Assembly: GCF_029784135.1 (NCBI RefSeq)
Contig: NC_073746.1
Location: 287,257,348-287,321,347 of the forward strand
Source of the DNA: Toxorhynchites rutilus septentrionalis
Taxonomy: Eukaryota; Arthropoda; Insecta; Diptera; Culicidae
Length of the DNA stretch: 64,000 nucleotides
Reading direction: 5' to 3'
A model generated the notes under the pieces. That model saw only the letters and a list, made by a program, of their open reading frames with translations. It did no database searches and had not been told where the DNA came from. Within the stretch, counting starts at the first letter, position 1. The number at the start of each line of letters is the position of its first letter. Position numbers and translations under genes: made by a program. Positions 9,737 to 21,931 of the stretch are shown in pieces.

Positions 9737-11763
9737 GACGTAGAACTACGTCTTTCATTAAGGGTGTCAAATCAGAAAACAGGTCACGTTTTTATGAAAT
9801 AAAGTTAACGTTAATAACTATTTTGGCCGTGAACGGATTTTGGCGATTTACACACTAAACGAATCGGAAATTCCGTAAGATTTGTTTAATATGCCATACA
9901 TTAGAATACCCTTGTTAGTAAATGGTTAAAATTCATGAAAACTTTAAGTGTTTCTATTTTTCCATACATTTGTTCTGTCCATTTGAGTGCTTTCCCGAAC
10001 AGAGCTATCAATAACGAGCAACTTATCGACGACCAACGGAGGGGGAATCGTAGGATTTTATGTCTCCGTGAACAAAGGAAAAAAAGAAGAATGAAGGGGA
10101 ATACTTGCCTAGAGTATAAACAGTGGATCGCGCTGAGGCAAACTTTCATTCGGCATCGGACTGTTGAGTAATCCAGTTCACATTGCTTTCGCTGCGCTTC
10201 GATCTAAGATTGGACCCCACCAGTGGTAATCCAACTTGGAAATCGTCGTTTTATTTTTCGGTTCGTTTTTCGCGTTATTCGTATCGTGTGTTCTTCTTTT
10301 CGCGTCATAAATTGGACGCTTCGCGTAGTGTGCGATGAGCAAGAAGAAGAGGAAGGCAGGCTCGAGCCCTGAAAAAAACGAACGCATTGCCAGGGGCAAT
10401 AAAATTTCGAGGTAAGCGTCATCTAATGATGCACGCGGTGTTGGTGCAATGAAAAGCGCTCGCACTGAACCGAGCCTTCGCGAATGTGAACATGCACCGA
10501 ACAACAGCGAAGTAGGCGATTTCGGCGCGTCGGTCGAAAATGTAAACGCCGTTACCCAGGCAGCAACCAAAATCAAGCTCCCCCCGCTGGTGGTGAAGGC
10601 GGTCGCTCTTGACAAACTCATCAGCGAATTCGCATCGATGGGTGTTACAGCAGAGTACAAGCTGTGTGGCATAATTCAGTCTTTTTCCAAGCAGTTAACA
10701 TTGTTTGTTTTCCGTCATCATAAGGGCTTCATTGGTGCCTTTGAGAATGCATCAATGCATCAAACTGACGTTATGGCGAAGCAGGCGTTAAGGTTGTGCG
10801 CCAAAAAATTATTTGGGGAATACCAAGCATCTTGAATGTCTTACTGGAATGTTATAAGTTATTTGGGTTCGCGTGTCAGTCGCAGAACTGCCTTCAACTA
10901 GGATTGCATTTGCGCTAATATTGATGATAATGAAGCATTGCTACTGTTTTCGAGGTTGTTATTAACAAAAAGAGTTTATTTCTCTTGTTTAGTCATCAAG
11001 AAAGTAAATGTTCTGGAATTTTGTATGTGATTAGATTTTGCTTGCCAGTAGCAAAACTCCCTTCACTAAAGGAAGACAGCTGCGCTTATCTCGAGCATAA
11101 GAAAGTAATGCAACTCTTTTCGAGGCCAGTAATATTAACAGAAGCGTTTCTTTTGAGAATAACGCAAAATGATGAGAAATGTTTATATTGCTAGTAGTTT
11201 CAAGCCACCAATGTATGGCTCTGTATGCATGCTATGGCGAACGCTTGTTTGGCGCTTGGTTTACGCTTAGTTTGTACGAACGATATCTAGAGGTGCGATT
11301 CCTTTGAGGCAATACTAAATAACATGTACCATGATATTTGATACTTGCAAGTGTTGTCATTGTTGTTGTTTCCATGCGGTGCCAAAGAAATATAGAGGTA
11401 GTTATGAGATATGGAATAATGGTGCTGGTGCAACATGTATATAATCGACTGTACCCGAGTCTATGTCAATGTCGAAAAAGGCCACCGGAATAGCCTTCGA
11501 GGTAAATTTTCAATGCATTGACATGAATTAAATTGCGACATAAGATTGTTTTGCGAGGGCAAGAATGAATCATCAATCAATTATCGTCAACTGATTCTAC
11601 AATGAAAAAATCATTTCAGAGATTATTCTACTAAGCAGTTGTTTCTAAAATTTCACATCATTATGGAATAATATCCGAAGGTATAAACAAGCGACTTATA
11701 TAAAAAAAAACAGCGTAGTTCTACGTCAACAATGTGGTCGTATCTTGGACACAACCTCTTATA
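9737..11763 (+). mobile_element. Histone-related palindrome-ended repeat, copy A
   Basis: The left end is the palindrome GACGTAGAACTACGTC (9737-9752) followed by a block shared with copies B, C and C0 (GGTCACGTTTTTATGA, AAAGTTAACGTTAATAAC). The right end is CGTAGTTCTACGTC (11714-11727) followed by the hairpin-like GGTCGTATCTTGGACACAACC (11736-11755). It interrupts Jockey ORF1: the zinc-knuckle region stops at a T-run at 9736 and resumes in the T-run after 11763, so it inserted as a unit. Inside lie a TATAAACAGTGG promoter-like site near 10118, a gag-like frame and a histone H3-like tail. Confidence 0.75.
10335..10835 (+). pseudogene. Gag-like N-terminus joined to a histone H3-like tail
   Basis: An ATG at 10335 opens MSKKKRKAGSSPEKNE, a lysine-rich start typical of mosquito non-LTR ORF1 proteins. 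One stop lies about 27 codons in; the frame then runs open to 10835. Residues around KLPPLVVKAVALDKLI and MGVTAEYKLCGI resemble the region before the zinc knuckles in such gags. After CGI the similarity changes. IGAFENASM and, further on, MAKQALRLCAKKLFGEYQAS line up with the C-terminal VGLFEDTNL...MPKDIQLARRIRGERA part of histone H3. The gag part is likely; the H3 part is a weaker call. It could be a chimera made by insertion into an H3 gene. Confidence 0.5.
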
Positions 11764-12771
11764 ATTTTTTTTTGCTTCTGTTGATGTTCTTGAGACTGGG
11801 CATTTTTTGTCTCATGAATACCACTGCAGACTACGCAGACTGCTGGAAGGTTGCAATACCCTTTAGTATGCCCGTATTCTTGGCAGTTGTGACACTGCAC
11901 ACGGCCAGTCCGTTTGTGCGGCTCTTCAAACATCACTACCCAATTTAAAAGTCGGGTGACTTTATAAATTGGATGCACTTCGCCTGGTTTCAATTTATTT
12001 GTTGATGGCTCTAGTTCTACTCTATAGAGCGGCTGTGGTTTTTTTTAATTGCTTCAACATATTAGTAACCGAAGCCACTTCAAAACCGTTATCGGTCACA
12101 ACGTTTTTTATATCATCGGGTGAAACACCCTGTTCTATGCCTTTCAGCACCACAGTTAGACCTTTCCAAGCTTTTAAGCGGTAGGTTTGAAAAAAAAAAT
12201 TTCCTTCTCTAACGCCTTCACAATTTTGCGATAATCGTCAATTGTATTGCACTGCACTTTCAGTTCACTAATATTTCCGCGTTGCACATTGCGGCACAGA
12301 AAATTGTTGCTACCGATTGCTTTTTTAACTAGATCAATCGCGTTTCTGCTTACCACCTGACGCAGGTAAATCGGTGCGGGCTTCGGTTGGACAGTTTCTT
12401 GCTGTGCACTTTCGTCGTTCACTGGAGCAAGGGCATCGAACCTATTGCTCAGAGGGATAATTGTGTTGGCTGTAATGTTTGTTTTTTTTGGCTGCGTTGC
12501 CAGTGTTTGCACTATTGGAGCTCATTTTTTCTTTTAAAATAGCGATCTAGCCCTGTTTGCATTTTTTTTTATTGGCTATCGGTTTCTTCACGTTTAAAAT
12601 GAAATTACTATTTTCCGGCGTTTTGTTCAAAGCGGGCTCACTTTCAGTGCGGGTTAACAAGTTCTCTGCCGCATCACTATTTTTCGTCGGCGTTCTAGAA
12701 AGGCCAGATTTTACAAACGGATTGACTTGTTCTCCGTTCATTTCACTACGAGGATACTTCGTCCTTCTCAC
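11764..12771 (-). pseudogene. Jockey ORF1 (gag), N-terminal and central part
   Basis: Minus-strand frames give MRRTKYPRSEMNGEQ (12771-12547), then a central globular region (12512-12174: IYLRQVVSRNAIDLV, then VQCNTIDDYRKIVK). The zinc-knuckle start (11993 downward) reads CHNCQEYGHTKGYCN and CVVCSGIHETKN. This order, with Pro-rich linkers, is the standard gag layout of Jockey elements. Frameshifts separate the three pieces and the second knuckle has lost its usual last cysteine (NAQSQ instead of NCP). The 5' leader continues to about 12940. Copy A cuts it at 11764. Confidence 0.85.
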
Positions 12772-12947
12772 TCTCTACTAACACTCTTGAAAGAGCGCCA
12801 GAAGCGAGTTCAAAATAGAGTGCGAACGCGTACACTATCGCAACGAACGAACTTGCCACGGACTTGAGGTGTGAAAGAAAAGACTGGACTGCTCAGCTAA
12901 ATAGCCAAGCAGCGCATGAATAGAAATATCGAAAAAAAATTATAGGA

Positions 12948-13820
<873 letters not shown>

Positions 13821-14209
13821 AAAAAAAAAATTTTTATTAAAACACATTTTTCTTAAAAACGTATTTTTTTAAATTCTTGAAAAAAAAGTCCATACAATAA
13901 CCGACAAATCATACATACATCGAAGGAAGGGCGCTTCTTCAAGAAAAGGGTTTTTCTAGCAACAAAATTTTCATCCGATGTATGGACAACTTGTTGGTTA
14001 GTGTACGGGCTATTCATATATAGTAGGTTACCTCTAATTTGGCATCTAGCTAATTGGACAGACCTGTAATGCGACACGAATAATTGAACATTTTTGCCTC
14101 TAATTGGACATTTTTGTAAACATTGAGTTTGGGACCAGATTGAAAGTCATGATAGGCGTCGTGAACTATCAAGGTGGAGATAAATCTCATGTCCCTTTAA
14201 CAACCCTAA
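13821..14209. other. Intergenic DNA, no feature recognised
   Basis: AT-rich sequence between copy B and the minus-strand SINE; nothing supported. Confidence 0.4.
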
Positions 14210-14218
14210 TTTTTTTTC

Positions 14219-14360
14219 TCTATTATAGTGACTTTCAACACATTTCGGCTGGTTCGTCACTTTTACTTCCATTTTTGAAAGAATGTCGGGAGTGAGAATC
14301 GAACTCTTGATCTCTGCGTAAGAGGCATGGATGTTACCACTGCGCCAGATCGCCTCCACT
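14219..14360 (-). mobile_element. tRNA-derived SINE, second copy
   Basis: On the minus strand it starts GAGGCGATCTGGCGCAG, with A-box-like TGGCGCAGTGGTAA and B-box-like GAGTTCGATTC, the same body as 2534-2686 and an A-rich tail. ACAACCCTA flanks it (14210-14218 and 14361-14369) as a 9-bp target duplication. Its B box matches the tRNA consensus (GTTCGATTC) better than the first copy. Confidence 0.9.
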
Positions 14361-14871
14361 ACAACCCTACATTTTTTTTTTTTTTTGAGTTCGAATACGA
14401 TGTGCTATACCGCCTATTATTCCATCAATATATACAATATAATATATTGTACCCTCAGATTATCACCTACAAGATTCTCTTGAGGGAAACAAATTCTAAT
14501 CTGGACAGCATAATCCTCCTTGCTCCTTGAGTAGTTTTTCAAGAGAAACTAAACATGTTCTCGTTCCGCAAATACATGATACTGTTATTTTTCGAACCCA
14601 TATGGCTCAAAAAACCAAAAGCTTCCTCACACTAAGATCGTTATCGTCTACTTAAATTTAATTTTTGTTTCAAAGTTTGGCTAGCACATTTTTGTTAACT
14701 CTGAGTGAGGAGTATTGAGTTTCTGCAGAAGATGGATACAAGGAGCTGTTATTATTAAGACTTATCTCAAGCTAATCTAATTAGCTGTGCTTCATGTTGA
14801 ATTTTGTGAACTGTGCTCTTAAAACATAAATAGATTATGAAATATGAGTTGAAAGAACTTCTCGAAGATGG

Positions 14872-15369
14872 TTGAAAATGAAATGCGAAATTTGTCATTT
14901 GAAGTTTCTAACATTTACCAAAATGTCAAACTCCGTCGAGAACAAAAGTGTTCAAAACTTGTACCGACTGATATTCAGTCAGATCAAGCATTCGACGGAG
15001 ATCAGTACAGTAAACATTAAATTAGGTACGCTTCCTTTGCAACTTATTCCGTTCACTCCGGCTTCCTTCAACAGCAGAAGCTCTCCATTTAGCATAATCC
15101 TTAATGTGGAAAGGCGCACAACAATCGTCGAAATGAAGCAGCTGACAGGTTCACGCTCAACCACTCCAATTAGTGACAAGCTCGGACAGTGGTTCGATTT
15201 CGACGTCGCTCTAATTGAAAATTCAACAATCAATCTCCAGGTACGAACAGAGGAGGAAGACTATGGGAATCTAACGAACCATGCCAAAGGATACGGGGTA
15301 CGAGTGAACTGCAGACTCCGCCGGACTCGGTGGCACCACTGGAAGAACAAATTATCCGCGAGCTGGTGA
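14872..15369 (+). CDS. Unrecognised 165-codon open frame (hypothetical)
   Basis: The frame begins MKMKCEICHLKFLTF with a CxxC pair and has mixed composition, no signal peptide, no membrane segment and no motif I recognise. It overlaps an equally open minus-strand frame (14979-15233). No splice sites, promoter or poly-A signal are evident and no neighbour gives context. It is longer than most chance frames here, so it is recorded, but it is more likely spurious than real. Confidence 0.15.
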   Translation: MKMKCEICHLKFLTFTKMSNSVENKSVQNLYRLIFSQIKHSTEISTVNIKLGTLPLQLIPFTPASFNSRSSPFSIILNVERRTTIVEMKQLTGSRSTTPISDKLGQWFDFDVALIENSTINLQVRTEEEDYGNLTNHAKGYGVRVNCRLRRTRWHHWKNKLSASW

Positions 15370-17455
15370 GCTCCCGGATTGAGTCTTTCCTTTTGTTCGC
15401 TACACCCACGCGATTCTCACAAGCGGAAAAAAGAAATTTAACGGCAATCTGGCGTGACGAATAATGGCTGAAATGGTTCCTCCATGATTGATTGTAATGG
15501 TATTGTTTCGTTGGGTAGCCTCGGAACGGGTCAAAGTATTTCCCGTACAACAGAATTGGAATTGTGGAAGTGCTTCATTTCTGAGTAATTAATGTGCCTG
15601 CCTGTGAGTGGGATTGTGATGTTTCCGCTTTCTGTTGCCACCGTTCTTCCTATCCACACTTTCCTTGCTGGTGAACAACAATGTCGCTTTCGATTTTACA
15701 CCCTTCAAACCGCAACAAGACGATTAAAGTTATTATGTTTTCCTCTTCCCCAGCCACCACCCCAATTGTCGAGGAGGTTGACGTTTTCGAATCTGCGTGC
15801 AGATTTGCGGCACATATATGTTTGCATGGCTCGTGCAGGTCGTTTGCGGTGATTAGAAATCAACAGAGTACATCGAGTTATCGTTTTGCGGTTGATTCCC
15901 AGCGAAATCTTACGAAAAGGCAAATCAACAGTGAGCTGAGTGATGGATGATAATGAATGTGATGCTGGGAGGGAACCCGGAAAGATAAATACAGTTGGAC
16001 AATTGTAGACAAGAAAAATAGCTTTCCACCACGGTTTGTGATGATAAGGTCAGATTGGGTCAATGAACACGTGGATCCTGATTGTATCGTTTCGCGCTTC
16101 AATTATTGGGTTGAATCCTTTTGATTGTGATCGGAGACTCAACTAACATTTTGGTGTTATTTCTTTTTTGAAAATCGTTTGTATTAAGCATCCAAGGCTG
16201 TTATCAACTCCATTGACTTGAGTTGAATCATTTCAATGACAACCATGCAAATGACGCACTGTGCTTCACTTGTTCACGCAAACTGTACACCCAAACTTCG
16301 ATACCCAAGGAGTGCTGTGGGTGTGAAAATATTGAATTTCGACAGATTTATCCGTGCACAACCGTTGTTTCCATTTCCTAATTTACATATTGATATCTTC
16401 TCACTTTCTACAAGTCAGCTAGGTCGGAAATGCTGCACACAACTTCTGCTAGCTCAAAGTTTCATTAACCAGCAGGAAAGGCGGCTTTGGGGGTAAATTT
16501 TCATTAGAAATATTCATTTACACAAATATTTCTGCTCTTCTCATTTTCATCGACAAACTCAGCAGTTCGCATACCTTTCGACAGGGTGAATCTTTGCGTT
16601 CAAAAGTTATTGAAAGGTATTTAAGCGATTTGGGCTGTGGAAAGCTGTTATTATTTTGCACGTTTCGTTGAATTTCATTCGAGGATGTTTGGGCGGAGAG
16701 GCTCGACTCATCTGATGTGAATCTCAAGATTTTTGTTTCTACCATTCCAGTGAAACAAACACAGGAATCCCTTTCCAAGGAATTAGGTCGAAACTATTTG
16801 AAGCGAGTTCTAAGTCTATTGGCGAGAAAAATGATACAAACAGGTACATTGACTTATTTTGGCGATAGGGATCGGTACGATGTTAGTTTTCTTTAGAAAT
16901 TTCAAGAGTTTATTTAATCAGAATGTTCGGGTTCATATTGTCCTATTATACAGTTGAAGTCAGACTTGAATACTATCCAACTGAGATTTGTTTATTGTCA
17001 CGTTTACCATAATTTGTTTAGCGTTGTGTAAAAGTGTTACTGTTTTGTTACTAAAAATAGATGATTATGTACTAAAATTATGGTTCATGATCATGTACAT
17101 AAATAATTAAATAGTTGAAATTCGTAAAATCCATCATGTATCAAGTCCTCAAACGTTTTGAACGGAAAACGGATACGATGCAACAAAAGCTTCAGCAACA
17201 ATGAGTCGTTCATAGTCGGTTTTATTCTGACCAGTTTATGTGAACATATACAAAAAAAAGTTGAGTCTAGCGGTTTCATTGTGATTGAACATAATAATAA
17301 CACAGATAATGTACTAAAAGTTGAAAAATAATTAGGCAAGTATTAGTAAGCAGTTAGCACACCCCTTCTTTCATTAATCTAGGGCAGTTATACACAACCA
17401 GCGGTCCTCTGAGTCCTGGTTGGTCCACCTGGTGTTATTTTAGTTTAAACCATTT
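15370..17455. other. Intergenic DNA, no gene recognised
   Basis: No terminal repeats, mobile-element protein fragments or RNA genes were recognised. Composition is less AT-rich than the transposon fragments around it, so low-copy host sequence is possible. Confidence 0.4.
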
Positions 17456-17582
<127 letters not shown>

Positions 17583-17587
17583 AAAAA

Positions 17588-18837
17588 GCGTGGATATTGG
17601 CGGAAGTTCGTCAATGGTTTGTCAAGGGAGACAGCTATGAGCACTCTTTGGAATACGGCTAGGAGAATGCGTGGCTGGAACCATACAAATGAAAGTGAGG
17701 AATACTCTGACCGTTGGATTTTCAAATTTGCAAGAAAGGTTTGTCCCGATTCCGTTCCTGCACAAAACGTCGTACGCGACATTCCGCTCCAAGGCGATTA
17801 TGAGAATGTTTCGATGGTGGAATTCTCAATTGCCCTCCTCTCATGTAACAATTCAGCTCCGGGGTCGGACAAGATTAAATTCAACTGTTGAAGAATCTTC
17901 CCGACTTGGCAAAACAGCGTTTGCTGAACTTGTTCAACAAGTTTCTGGAGCTGAATATTGTCCCGCATGACTGGAGACAAGTGAGAGTGATAGCCATACG
18001 AAAACCCAACAAGCCGGCTTGCGATCACAATTCGTATAGGCCGATTGCAATGTTATCCTGTATTCGTAAATTGTTAGAGAAAATGATTCTACTTCGTTTG
18101 GACAAGTGGGTCGAAACGAACAATTTGCTGTCAAATACGCAGTTTGGCTTCCGCCGAAATTCTCTCTGAGAAACTTCATAATCGTGGACTTTCCCCAATT
18201 CTGAATAATGTACAATTTACTCTCAGAAAAGCACATGTTTTTCAATCATGTCAGCTTGAAATCATCTCGATACAGTTTTATGGGCCTACCACAAGGCTCC
18301 TGCCTAAGCCCCCTCTTGTATAGTTTTTACGTCAATGATATGGATGATTGTCTAACTAGAAACTGCACGCTGAGACAACTTGCAGACGATGGAGTTATTT
18401 CCATCACGGGTACTAATCCCGCCGTTCTGCAAAAATCCTTGCAAGATACCCTGAACAACCTGTTCACGTGAGCTCTCAAGCTGGATATCGAATTCTCTAC
18501 AGGTCGTTTTATACCGAAATGGTCGTTTTTTCTAGGAAGCACGAGCCCGCCCAATTCCAGCTTCACCTATCCGGCAAAGCGATCAGGCACTCGATGTTTT
18601 TCAAATACCTTGGAGTATATTTTGACTCTAAATGTACCTGGGGAATACACATTGCGTATTTGAAACAGAAATGCCAGCAAAGAATAAATTTTCTCCAAAC
18701 AATTACCGGAACATGGTGGAGCGGCCATCCAGGAGACCACATTCAGTTGTACAAAACAATGATATTATCAGTGTTAGAATATGGCAGTTTTTGCTTCCGA
18801 TTAGCTGCCAGGATTCATATTCTCAAGCTGTAGAGAA
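17588..18837 (+). pseudogene. LINE reverse transcriptase (broken, motif A deleted)
   Basis: Frames 17619-17891, 17888-18169, 18208-18471 and 18468-18833 are successive pieces of one protein. The pieces are the region before the fingers (NSAPGSDKIKF), the fingers (NSYRPIAMLSCIRKLLEK, QFGFRR), the palm (GLPQGSCLSPLLYSFYVND, QLADDGVISI) and the thumb (FFKYLGVYFDSKCTWG, LKQKCQQRINFL). Directly after QFGFRR the text jumps to sequence normally well over 50 residues further on, so the palm segment with the first catalytic aspartate (motif A) is gone. Several stops and shifts are also present. It cannot be active. Confidence 0.88.
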
Positions 18838-20085
18838 TACAATATCGTTGCTTGCGTATAGCAATGGGGTGTTTGCATTCGACACATACGATGAGTCTCG
18901 AAGTCTTGGCAGGAGTAACCCCGCTTACTCTTCGGTTCACAGAATTATCCTACAGATTTCTCATCCGTTGCAAGATCATGAATCCATTGATAACTTCGAA
19001 AATCTAGTCCAACTGACTTCTCAGTCAAGTTTTATGTCTTTATACCATGAGTACCTTACCAATGACGTGCACCCTTCACCAGGCATCTCCAACCAAGTTT
19101 GCTTCCCATACTTTTGCAATTCTTCTGTCATTTTTTATCTGTCCATGCGACAAAAAAATCCTTGGAATCCCCGATCACCTACGCTCCGATTCTATTCCGC
19201 CGATATTTTCGGCAGAATATGGGAAAGTTAGATCTGATAAAATGTTCTTTACTGAAGGTTCATTCATAAACGGGTCCACTGGCTTCGGCATCTTCAATGA
19301 AAATTCCAGTGCCTCTTTCAAACTTAAAGATCCTTGTTCCGTGTATGTCGCTGAACTGGGTGCGATATACTACGCACTAGGGATCATTGAAACATTGCCC
19401 ATCGACCACTATTTTATTTTTTCAGACAGTCTCAGCTCAATAGAGGCAATCCGCTCAATGAAAGTTGATAAACGCTCATCTTATTTCCTAACAAGAATAA
19501 GACATCTATTGAGTGTTTTGTTCGAAAAATTATTCAAGATTACCTTAACATGGGTTCCCTCTCATTGCTCGATTCCGGGGAATGAGAAAGCGGACTCGCT
19601 AGCTAAGGTGTGCGCTTCAGAAGGCACACTATTTGAAAGGCAAATTGCTTATAAAGATTTTTTTCACATTTCACACACTCGTTAGTTGGCAGCGCATGTG
19701 GAGTGAAGATGAGTTCGGTCGCTGGTTACACACGATTATCCCTAATGTTTCGACGAAAGCTTGGTTTAAGGGATTGAATGTAGGTCGTGATTTCATTCGC
19801 GTGATATCTCGGCTTATGTCCAATCACTACAACCTAAACGCGCATCTCTATCGCATTGGGCTCGCAGCAAACAATCTTTGTGATTGTGGCGATGGCTACC
19901 ACGACATCGAGCATGTTGTCTGGTCGTGTATCCGGTTCCATGCTGCTCGCTCTCAGCTCTCTAGAGCACTGAGAGAACAAGGCAAACAATCGGGTATCCC
20001 CGTCCGGGATATCTTAGGTAGCCGTGATCCTGATCTTCTGCTTCATCTATACCTGTTCCTCAGAAACGCCGATGTCAACGTTTAA
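18838..20085 (+). pseudogene. LINE RNase H and C-terminal zinc domain (broken)
   Basis: RNase H reads MFFTEGSFINGSTG (first catalytic site, where the family has FTDGS, so D is replaced by E), AELGAIYYAL, SDSLSSIEAI, HCSIPGNEKADSLAK. The C-terminal frame 19633-20085 carries LCDCGDGYHDIEHVVWSC, a Cys/His cluster found at the end of these LINE proteins. A frameshift near 19680 separates the two. The RNase H would remove RNA from the RNA-DNA hybrid during reverse transcription. Confidence 0.85.
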
Positions 20086-20610
20086 TGATGTTTCCTTCGT
20101 TGTGTCCCAGTTTCATATCCCTCCTATCCGATCTATAAACTTTTACTTAGTCGCGGCAATACATACACACACTCTTTACAGATACACGGGCCAAAGGTTG
20201 TGCAGTCCACTGATCATTCAACAAGAGCCAAAGGTTGTACCGCTCATGACAACTCTACACGAGCTGATGTTTGCGCCGGCTAGTGACCATTCTATCCTGG
20301 ATTTCTCGAGTCGAGAAGACGCACCACGCTAGATATGGGGTACAGACTAGGGGGGCGTCGCTGATTAATGGTCAGCTGCATCCCAATAGCAAGTATCCCG
20401 TGTCGGGCACAGGTACAGAGTATTGGAGACAGCAACATCACAATTACGAAAACACTTGTAATACTAACCTCGAGCCAACCGCGAGTAATCGGTTACATAT
20501 TACTAACATAGTTGTAAGGCAAACATTGTCAAAATATTGAACTCCCGGCCCCGTCAGGTTGATGCCATATGAGCCTTAATAAAAATATATATTTTGGATA
20601 AAAAAAAAAT

Positions 20611-20757
20611 CTCATTTGATACTGATACAGAGGGGTTTGCAAAAGAAAATATGATATCAACCACTTTGTAGCGGCGGACAATCATAACGACAACATAAAT
20701 GAAGGTGTGTATTAAATATTAGAGCAAATAATCAAAATGAAGAGGATCTTTCAGTTG
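20611..20757 (+). repeat. Partial unit of a host tandem repeat, left of BEL
   Basis: The text TTGATACTGATACAGAGGGG...TTTGTAGCGGCGG matches 25085-25140 (TTGATACTCATATTTATGGGG...TTTTGTAGCGGCCG). The same repeat therefore flanks the BEL element on both sides. Confidence 0.6.
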
Positions 20758-20758
20758 C

Positions 20759-21931
20759 ATGAAAAAAGTATTTGGCCATTCTGTAACTGCGACTGCGACT
20801 GGATGGTGTGTCTATGGTAGTCTGAATGCCAAGACAACGAAGCAAGACTACGAAGAACTTAACTACCACGTATGTGAATGCCAAGCCGAAGAAAAGCTGG
20901 AACGACTGGTCAAAGATTACTTCAATGTGGAGGACTGTGGGGTGAGCAATGTAGAAATTGTGGAATCCACCACAGATGTAAGAGCACGACAAATCATGGA
21001 GGGGACGACGCGAAGAATAGGTAACCGTTTTGAAACGGGCCTGCTTTGGAGGACGGATTATGTAGAGCTCCCCGATAGCTTTCCGATGGCCCTACGCCGT
21101 CTACAGTGTCTCGAGAGACGCATGGATAAAGACCTCGTTCTGAAAGAAAACATCCACCGACAAGTACAGGAATACCAGGATAAGGGGTTTGCACATCTAG
21201 CAACGGCGGACGAGCTAGCCGACGCAGACCCGAGACGAACCTGGTATCTTCCGTTAGGGGTGGTTTGCAATCCGAAGAAACCGGAGAAGGTGCGGCTAAT
21301 ATGGGACGCCGTAGCGAAGGTCGATGGAATTTCTTTGAACTCCTTACTATTGTCCGGTCCTGACCTTCTCGTATCACTGATTTCGGTTCAATTTCATTTC
21401 CGTCAGTACCCGGTGGCAGTGAGTGGAGACATCAAAGAGATGTTCCACCAGACGAGAGTTATCAAGCAAGACCGATCCTCTCAGAGATTTTTATTCCGCA
21501 ACAACACCAACGTCGAACCTAGTATTTATATAATGGACGTACTAACGTTCGGAGCGAGCAGCTCTCCTGCATCAGCCCAATTCGTTAAGAATCGGAATGC
21601 GGAAGAGTTTGCAGGCAAGTTCCCGAGGGCAGCCTCTGCCATTCGTAGCAGGCACTACGTCGATGATTACCTTGACAGCTTCGAGACGAACGAGGAGGCG
21701 AAGAAGGTATCCAGCGAGGTGAAATGGGTCCATGCGCAAGGAGGATTTGAAATCCGGAATTGGTCATCAAACCGAAAGGCAGTTCTGGACCACTTGGGGC
21801 AATCTCCGAACCAAGCAACGAAAGACTTGTCATTGAGGTCGCAATCGGAGCGCGTGTTAGGGATGCTGTGGCATACCGAAGAGGACAATGTACTTTTTTC
21901 TACGATCTTCAGGGAGGAAATTGCGGACTGA
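20759..21931 (+). pseudogene. BEL/Pao pol: reverse transcriptase
   Basis: This open frame of 390 codons holds the end of the protease-RT linker (GWCVYGSLNAK) and a conserved block (IGNRFETGLLWR, PMALRRLQCLE). The BEL reverse transcriptase follows: WYLPLGVVCNPKKP, RLIWDAVAKVDGISLN, VSGDIKEMFHQ (motif A), LTFGASSSPASAQ and HYVDDYLDSF (the YVDD catalytic box). It ends by frameshift near 21920. Catalytic residues look intact. Two more stops lie downstream, and the N-terminus is lost by truncation. Confidence 0.92.

Larger units (their letters stand above)
3420..12940 (-). mobile_element. Jockey-clade non-LTR retrotransposon, split by two insertions
   Basis: Read on the minus strand, the pieces form one Jockey-type LINE: 5' leader (about 12940-12772), ORF1/gag with zinc knuckles (12771-11764 and 9736-9413), ORF2 endonuclease and start of reverse transcriptase (9345-7972), and the remaining reverse transcriptase (4687-3585). 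Two blocks interrupt it: copy A of the histone-related repeat (9737-11763) and an inverted-repeat element carrying an LTR element (4688-7971). Removing both leaves about 4.2 kb, a usual Jockey length. Stops and frameshifts make it inactive. The 3' boundary is approximate because no clean poly-A tail is visible. Confidence 0.85.

Noticed and set aside
10178..10672. 164-codon minus-strand frame
   Set aside because: It is the reverse of the gag-like plus-strand frame, with no recognisable domain.
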